A DNA stretch of 64,000 bases from Jaltomata sinuosa (Eukaryota; Streptophyta; Magnoliopsida; Solanales; Solanaceae), in the NCBI GenBank assembly GCA_003996215.1, contig QJPP01007584.1:495383-559382 (forward strand), given 5' to 3'. Each line of letters opens with the position of its first letter. Position 1 is the stretch's first letter. The position numbers and the translations under genes are program-made. Positions 58,801 through 64,000 of the stretch are shown in pieces. A model generated the notes under the pieces. It made no database searches. It was given only the letters and a program-made list of their open reading frames with translations, and was not told the origin of the DNA.

Positions 58801-60213
58801 ATGACACCAAAAACAAAAAGACGACTCAACTAAGACTCGTGTCACTAGCAAATCATGGCCATTCAACAGCTTAATCAATTTAAATCAATCCCCCCCCCGG
58901 TAGCACACAAATGTATGAAACATTAACTTGCAAGGATCCAAACATGTCATTCCGATATGATTGAATATTATGCATACACACGCGCAGCTATCCTAACAAT
59001 CAATAGACAATACAGAAATCTTGGTGCCCTCACCGCAAAGAAGTCCCACACACAATATTTAGGACTAGGTAAGGCGCTCACACTCACAAACGATTTCAAA
59101 CAATGCACATGCGATGCCATAGGCTTGCCTTTACTATTCTATTTCAGATTTTCAGAAAGCCACTCAGGATCACTACAGGACTTGTTTTGGCTTGTAATGA
59201 GGCTTCGAGTGCAGGTAGGATATGTTTGGGGAATAGTGACTAAACCTTCCTTGGATTCACCGACCTACTACATCCACACAACTTTACTTTGTCCATCCTT
59301 ATTCACCTCTTTATTCCCTTCTTTCTAGCTACAGGTGCGGCCTCTTTATTTTGACAACTCTTTTTTTTTATTTCTTTTTCTCTCTTTTACATCTCCTTTT
59401 CGTTTCTTTTTCTTTCTTTTCTTAGACACACACCTGGAGTTCTCATTCTCTTCACAACCAATCTTATCCATCCAAATTTTCATATCATTTACCTCTATAG
59501 TAGCCACCCTCAACTTAGGCTGATTGCCTGAGTTGAGGTGCACGATGTCCAAGGAAGGACCAGGGCCAAAATAGTGATTCAAAGTTTAAACAAGGAATGG
59601 TGACTGGTTATTGAAAGAACAGGGTCAATTTTCAATTTTTTTTTTTTGGCTCAAATAGGGATCAAAGGGATTATTTACATTTGGACGGTCTTCTAGGCTA
59701 GGTGGACTGCACACAAAAAGGGCCTGTGATCCTTTCCTAAGCAACCAACTTCAAACTTAACAAAATAGACCGGGCAAGTTCTAGATGCATGCACAGAGTA
59801 AGAATTTATAACAATATGCTCACACACTTGGCACCAAGAACCATACCACTACCAACTATCAAGACAACAACTCGGCTTAAGCATACTTATTCCAATCATA
59901 ACCACACAATGACATCCAAGGATCCAGACAGTCAATCATTTCAAACATAAGTACAAAATCTTTTTCAGAGGGGGCTCCTTTTAGTTAAATTTTCAAACAG
60001 CCATGCTTGCTACGGACATCACAATTTTTAAAAAAAATTTAAACGACAACCTAAACATGCCGGTTCTACTACATAGCACACCGGAGGAAAAGAAACACGG
60101 CAACAAAAACCTCCGGTGGTGGTACTCCTACCCCTAACAGAATAATTTAGCATTGTCCTCAATGCTCAAGGAAACATATATTCAGAATAAAGGAATAGGG
60201 GTACCTGGGAAAC
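58801..60213 (-). other. Element E 3' non-coding region
   Basis: No convincing gene on either strand. A run of nine C (about 58890) and long T runs (about 59360-59430, 59635) are present. Blocks at about 59110-59135 (CATAGGCTTGCCTTTAC) and 59235 (TAGTGACTAAACC) are shared with D and mark the common Athila-type 3' region. A short inverted repeat with CCGGAGG / CCTCCGG lies at 60080-60117. Confidence 0.55.
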
Positions 60214-62102
60214 CTAGGTTTCCGTACGCGGCTCATCATCATCTGGGGTCTTTTCAGACTCCGGTACAGCACTGGAAGATGCCCCACCTTCTTGGGCACA
60301 CACTCTTTCTTGTCGCAGCTGCTCATCTATTACCGACCGCTGCTTCGCGACCTCTAACTCGTCCTCCTCAGCTGATATCTTTTTGTGCTTCCTCTTCTTT
60401 GATTTCTTTACCCCACTTTCACCTGTTTGGGGTTCACTAATTTTCAGCGGCCGACCCATCAAATCCACTATCGTGGGTTCTTCGTCCAAGTCCACGAACT
60501 CCAAAGTCTCCTCATAAAGCGCTTTTTCTTGCTTGAGGGCTGTGATGTCATTTTTCACCTTCTTTAGCTCCGCATCAAATCTCGCCAGGTCCGGGATGCT
60601 CATTTCATTTAGCCTTGCATCCATCCGAGTTTCCATCGCATCTACCCTTGCGCACAGCCCCTCAAATGGCTTCAGAGCCTCCCGTATTACTTCATCAATG
60701 GTGGGTTTAAACAAGTCCGTCCATGCAGCAATTTGTTTATCCAATTGCTTCTGCTTTTGCACTATTTTAGCAAAGTTTCGGAGGTTCATGTGATATTCTG
60801 GTGGTAGAGGAGGCCTTGCCGCAGTGCCAGAGCTTTCAGCAGTAGCTCTCGTTGTCTGTGAAGTTATCGGATCAAACACCGCAAGTGGCATTTCAGTGCC
60901 TGATGGGGTATCTGTTGCCTCGTAGGTGGTTGTGGTTGGCTCTTCGAATATCTGAGGCTTATGAATTCTTATTTCAAACTTAGTGTCATCCCTGGATTGT
61001 CAATATTTTGCTTTGATGATGCTGCAACTTGCTTATCAATATCATCCCATATCGGCACCTCTGCACGCCTGCATAACTCAGTCACTAGACACGGGAACGA
61101 CAAAGAAGAAGTAGTTTTGATGGCCCTGGTCCGCATCTCGTCTGCAATTATCATTCCGAAGTTGATGACGTACCCGGCTATCAAGCTTGCTACAAGGATG
61201 GCTCTTCCCTCATCCAAATTATTGTCTCCTCCTGTTGGAAATAACCTGAGCCGCACAACCGCCCACCAAAACTTGGCTACGAAGCTTAGTGATTGCTTCG
61301 ATATCCGTCCCCTCTGAGTTATCCAAGAAGGTGAGCCATCAATCAATGTTCGGGCCAACCACGATCTCTTCGAGTAGGCGTTGGAAATCTTGTCATGGAA
61401 CTCTGGCATGTCAGGTGGAGGGATGTATTCCGGGCCAAAGAGGACTCTGTTGATCATTTCCCGTGAGATGTCCACTTGTTTACCCCGAACGGGCACCCTG
61501 TCCTGCCTTGGTGCTGATTTGACCCCTTTTCCTGGCTCACATTTGCTTTCCAATAGTGCCAAATAGTTGGCATAGAATTCCCGGATTAGTTCTGGATAAT
61601 AGAATCCCGGGGGCGAGCTTATCCACTCGAGCTGATACCTCTGGTACTGTGTCTGAAGAACTGGGTATTCCGGCAGATCTGTGGTCATGATTTGCACTTC
61701 TTCAGCTATCGGTCTTTTGTGGCTTCTCGACATCGTTTTGGTAAGACCGTCAAGATAGTGCTTCTGAGCCTCCTTAAATGCCCACCGGATTGATTCTCTG
61801 TCCGTGGGTGCACTCCCTGCAATTTTGGTGGTTTCGGGACCACCTACATCCTCCAGATTGGGGCTGGAGCTACCACTTTCATCTGATCCACTACCGCTCC
61901 CCGACTCACTGCTAGATGACCCACTCTCCTCTTCAGACTGGGAGACTTGGGTGGTTCTTCGTTTAACTAGCCTGGTTTGGTAAGTTGGGGCTGCAACTAT
62001 TTCTTCGTCGCTACTCGGTTCATCAATTAGGGTCTGAGTTGTAGCGATCCTTTCTTTCTTCTTTAGTGCTTGACCGCGACGCGGTTGTTGTTTTGGGGCC
62101 AT
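60214..62102 (-). pseudogene. Element E accessory ORF in env position (putative plant transposon protein domain), one frameshift
   Basis: It starts MAPKQQPRRGQALKKKERIA at 62102, just behind an acceptor-like CACGTGCAG. A Ser/Asp/Glu-rich part follows, then the domain YPELIREFYANYLALLES, VDISREMINRVLFGPEY, SFVAKFWWAVVRLRLFP, VASLIAGYVINFGMIIADEM, FPCLVTELCRRAEVPIW. One lost base in a C run (60990-60992) shifts the frame; the second part continues open to 60214. That part has PPEYHMNLRNFAKIVQ, a coiled coil (MDARLNEMSIPDLARFDAEL, VKNDITALKQEKALYEE) and a Lys-rich tail. About 630 codons. Homologous to the antisense genes in A and B; role unknown. No signal peptide or membrane segment is obvious, so it is not a typical envelope protein. 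Confidence 0.8.
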
Positions 62103-62164
62103 GTACCTGCACGTGAATGAGTTCAAACATGTGAGAACAGAAAAATACTCACTAATACCTACTG

Positions 62165-62310
62165 TCTCGGAGTGACGGTTTGGTTGACGGGCCGTCACAG
62201 GTGTGACGGACCGTCGCACCGACCGTCACTCTAAGACAGTGAAGTGTTTCTTCCTGACGGTTTAGCTGACGGTTCGTCACATGTGTGACGGGCCGTCATG
62301 CCAACCGTCA
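62165..62310. repeat. TGACGG/CCGTCA words, E internal array 1
   Basis: The same pairs as in the LTR (GACGGGCCGTCACAGGTGTG, GACGGACCGTCGCACCGACC, GACGGTTCGTCACATGTG) with the flanking GAGTGACGGTTTGG and CTAAGACAGTG. It lies upstream of the accessory ATG, in the presumed intron. Confidence 0.88.
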
Positions 62311-62909
62311 AGTTGAGACAGCGAATTTCACTCTCGTTGAGGCATTTCCTCGAACACCTTGTACGCGGTTACGGGTTTTCTCATATTTTGTGGGATTTGG
62401 TTTCCCAAATCACCACCAATCATTGTATTTGATCTCATGGGTTACTCAAGACTTCACCCATGACACACTTTCAATTTCAAGCAATAATACCACTCATACC
62501 CACAATAATTACATTATCACAATTTCACAAATATACCAGCCCAACAATTTCCTTCGTATTTCTTCATGCCACTCAAATAATCTCAACGAGGAAGAGTTTA
62601 GAATCATACCTTGATTTTGTTAGGTAGAATAAATCGCTTTTCCCTTTTGATTTATATGACCCGACGGACAACTAGCGGGATTTCGTTGGTTTGGTGCGTT
62701 TTGGACGATGGTGGAGAAAGGAGAATAGGGATGTGGGAATTTCTTGGGGAAAGAAACGGATTTTGTTTTTGATTAATGGTGGTTTTGAAGCTTTTTGGAC
62801 GTAGAAGATGAGTGGGAGAAGAAGATGGAATCAATATGTAACCGGGCGGGTTGGTTTGGTTTTGGGTCGGGTCGCCCGAAATTAAAAACAAAACGTACCT
62901 AATGTGCTG

Positions 62910-63150
62910 CTTGGAGTGACGGTCCATCGCAGACTCGACGGTCCGTCACTTGGGGCGTCACAATTAGGCAGTGAGCCCTTGTGAGGATTATGGGTGACGG
63001 CCAAATATGACGGTCCTTCAAGACTTTGACGGTCCATCAAAACCATCGTCACTCTAAAACAGTGGGCATGAATATTTGTCAGTTATGTGACGGTCCGTGT
63101 GACGGTCCGTCAAGTTTTTGACGGTCCGTCAAAAGTCACCGTCACTCTTA
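62910..63150. repeat. TGACGG/CCGTCA words, E internal array 2
   Basis: At least eight words between 62910 and 63150, including GTGACGGTCCGTGTGACGG (about 63088) and TTGACGGTCCGTCAAAAG (about 63119). It lies upstream of the presumed first exon of the accessory gene. Confidence 0.88.
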
Positions 63151-63240
63151 GACAGAACACGCTGTTACGTCCATTCTTTGTACCTGCACACTCAACGCAC
63201 ACATTAACCAATTCTAACAAATCAAATTTTTCTACGACTG

Positions 63241-63320
63241 TAATACAACAACAATTTATGGGTTGCCTCCCATACAACGCCTGATTTAACGTCGCGGCAC
63301 GATGCAGGTGTCTTGATTAC
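63241..63320 (-). other. Conserved post-integrase spacer of E
   Basis: On the minus strand: TGCATCGTGCCGCGACGTTA, AATCAGGCGTTGTATGGG, AGGCAACCCAT. The GACGTTAAA ... GGGAGGCAACCCA wording is a recurrent feature of Athila-type elements in plants and is also present in D near 24045-24000. It is more conserved than the sequence around it, so it may have a function in RNA. Confidence 0.6.
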
Positions 63321-64000
63321 TCAGACTTCATCAAGATACACCAAAGACAAAACATGTACCTCCTCCGGGAGGCCCAGATATTGCTTCATCCTCTGCCCAT
63401 TTGCTTTGAACAACTCACCATCTTTATTTTCTAGTTCGATCGCACCGGATGGGAAGACTTGGTGTACTTTGAATGGTCCGGACCATTTGGATTTGAGTTT
63501 CCCGGGAAATAATTTGAACCTGGAGTTGAACAACAATACCAAGTCCCCTACTTTGAACTCCCTTTTCTCAATCTTCTTGTCATGGTACAGCTTTATTCGT
63601 TCCTTGTAGAGAGCGGACCTCTCATATGCTCGCAATCGGAACTCGTCCATCTCATTCAATTGTTCCAACCTTAGTTCCGATGCCTCTTTCCAACTGAGAT
63701 TTAACTTTTTGAGCGCCCAAAGGGCCTTGTGCTCAAGTTCCACTGGCAAGTGACACGCTTTACCAAAAACAAATTGGTAAGGAGACATACCTATTGGAAT
63801 TTTAAACGCTGTTCGATACGCCCAGAGTGCGTCATCCAGCTTCCTCGCCCAATCTCGCTGGTTCACATTCACAGACTTAGCCAAGATCTCTTTAATCTCC
63901 CGGTTCGACACCTCGACTTGCCCACTGGTTTGGGGGTGATAAGGTGTGGCTACCTTGTGTTGATTCACTCCATATTTTGCTAGAGCAGCCCGGAACACCT
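63321..64000 (-). CDS. Element E integrase, C-terminal part (Athila-like), open
   Basis: The frame is open to the right edge. The catalytic-core end shows HPQTSGQVEVSNREIKEIL with the third acidic residue (Glu of the DDE triad). Then come DDALWAYRTAFKIPIGMSPY, FGKACHLPVELEHKALWALK, the long helical linker LRLEQLNEMDEFRLRAYERS, and the small C-terminal barrel FKVGDLVLLFNSRFKLFPGK, KWSGPFKVHQVFPSGAIELE. The CHLPVELEHKAxWA wording is characteristic of Athila integrases. No stop in 226 codons, in contrast to all other pol remnants of the window. The stop codon is at 63321-63323; a chromodomain is absent. Confidence 0.9.
   Translation of the reverse strand, partial: VFRAALAKYGVNQHKVATPYHPQTSGQVEVSNREIKEILAKSVNVNQRDWARKLDDALWAYRTAFKIPIGMSPYQFVFGKACHLPVELEHKALWALKKLNLSWKEASELRLEQLNEMDEFRLRAYERSALYKERIKLYHDKKIEKREFKVGDLVLLFNSRFKLFPGKLKSKWSGPFKVHQVFPSGAIELENKDGELFKANGQRMKQYLGLPEEVHVLSLVYLDEV

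Larger units (their letters stand above)
62103..63240 (-). promoter_or_regulatory. E: presumed upstream array, first exon and intron of the accessory ORF
   Basis: Minus-strand order: word array (63150-62910), pyrimidine-rich stretch (about 62880-62640), donor-like AAATCAAGGTATGATTC (near 62615), second word array (62310-62165) inside the presumed intron, and acceptor TTCACGTGCAG (AG at 62108-62107) five bases before the ATG. The open frame at 62652-62927 falls in the presumed exon and has no domain I recognise. Transcription and splicing are inferred. Confidence 0.45.
57276..64000 (-). mobile_element. Element E: Athila-like retrotransposon with an ORF in env position, 3' half
   Basis: The minus-strand order is integrase end (64000-63321), post-integrase spacer, first word array, presumed non-coding exon and intron, ORF (62102-60214), 3' non-coding region, polypurine tract (about 58785-58762), and 3' LTR (58761-57276). 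Coding sequence is much better preserved than in any other element of the window: integrase is open, and the extra ORF has one frameshift. E is therefore the youngest element here. It is inserted in gag of G. Confidence 0.82.

Noticed and set aside
60214..62102. True envelope glycoprotein in element E
   Set aside because: The position fits, but I see no signal peptide, transmembrane span or Cys-rich ectodomain. Homology to the antisense genes in A and B points to a different protein.
1..64000. Host protein-coding gene
   Set aside because: No open frame with exon-like structure and non-transposon domain was found on either strand. All recognisable protein wording belongs to retrotransposons or the CACTA element.

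Overview
The window is plant nuclear DNA, most probably Solanaceae (likely Solanum), from gene-poor, repeat-rich heterochromatin. The reasons are chromodomain-type Ty3/gypsy Pol fragments, initiator-tRNA-Met primer sites, very long LTRs, a CACTA transposon, and a Gag at 56.5 kb with the wording I know from potato and tomato Gag-Pol entries. I see no host gene, tRNA, rRNA or CRISPR. Every stretch can be assigned to transposable elements, most of them broken and nested. The species is my inference.

Layout. (1) 1-2546: end of a plus-strand Tekay/Del-type chromovirus (chromodomain end, polypurine tract, LTR). (2) 2547-43004: a minus-strand Athila-like element, here called D, seen only as pieces (2547-2718, 22217-24394, 41649-43004). 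D is split by two insertions. Insertion A (2719-22216) is a minus-strand non-autonomous LTR element that is itself split by T (4625-16609, plus), a complete but dead Tekay-like element. Insertion C (24395-41648) is a relative of A, flanked by the perfect duplication GTAAC. Its 5' LTR was hit by a CACTA transposon (31981-40393, duplication TCA), and that transposon was hit by B (33806-39953), a second copy of the A-type element. The order D > C > CACTA > B gives four nesting levels. (3) 43005-44220: an LTR fragment (H). (4) 44221-54150: F, a minus-strand, badly decayed relative of T. (5) 54204-57275: G, a plus-strand chromovirus with LTR, perfect primer site and broken gag. It is interrupted at 57276 by E, a minus-strand Athila-like element that runs off the right edge (LTR, env-position ORF, intact end of integrase).

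Two patterns stand out. First, A and B carry no recognisable gag-pol. Instead they hold a gene on the strand opposite to their LTRs, homologous to the ORF that E carries in sense orientation between integrase and LTR. In A, B and E this gene seems to have its own upstream region, a non-coding first exon, a splice donor, an intron and an acceptor. Second, nearly every LTR family here has, usually just upstream of its likely TATA box, an array of a short near-palindromic word that is specific to that family: CCGCTATAGCGG in A/B/C, TGACGGACCGTCA in E, CCACGAGTCGTGG in G, TCGCGATCGCGA in T, and a GC-rich word in F. In A, B and E the same family word also appears upstream of, and inside the intron of, the accessory gene. 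T and F share one LTR backbone but have different words in the same slot, as if the slot were exchanged or rewritten.

All boundaries were read by eye from TG/CA ends, primer sites, polypurine tracts, target duplications and comparison between copies inside the window. No alignment or database search was run.
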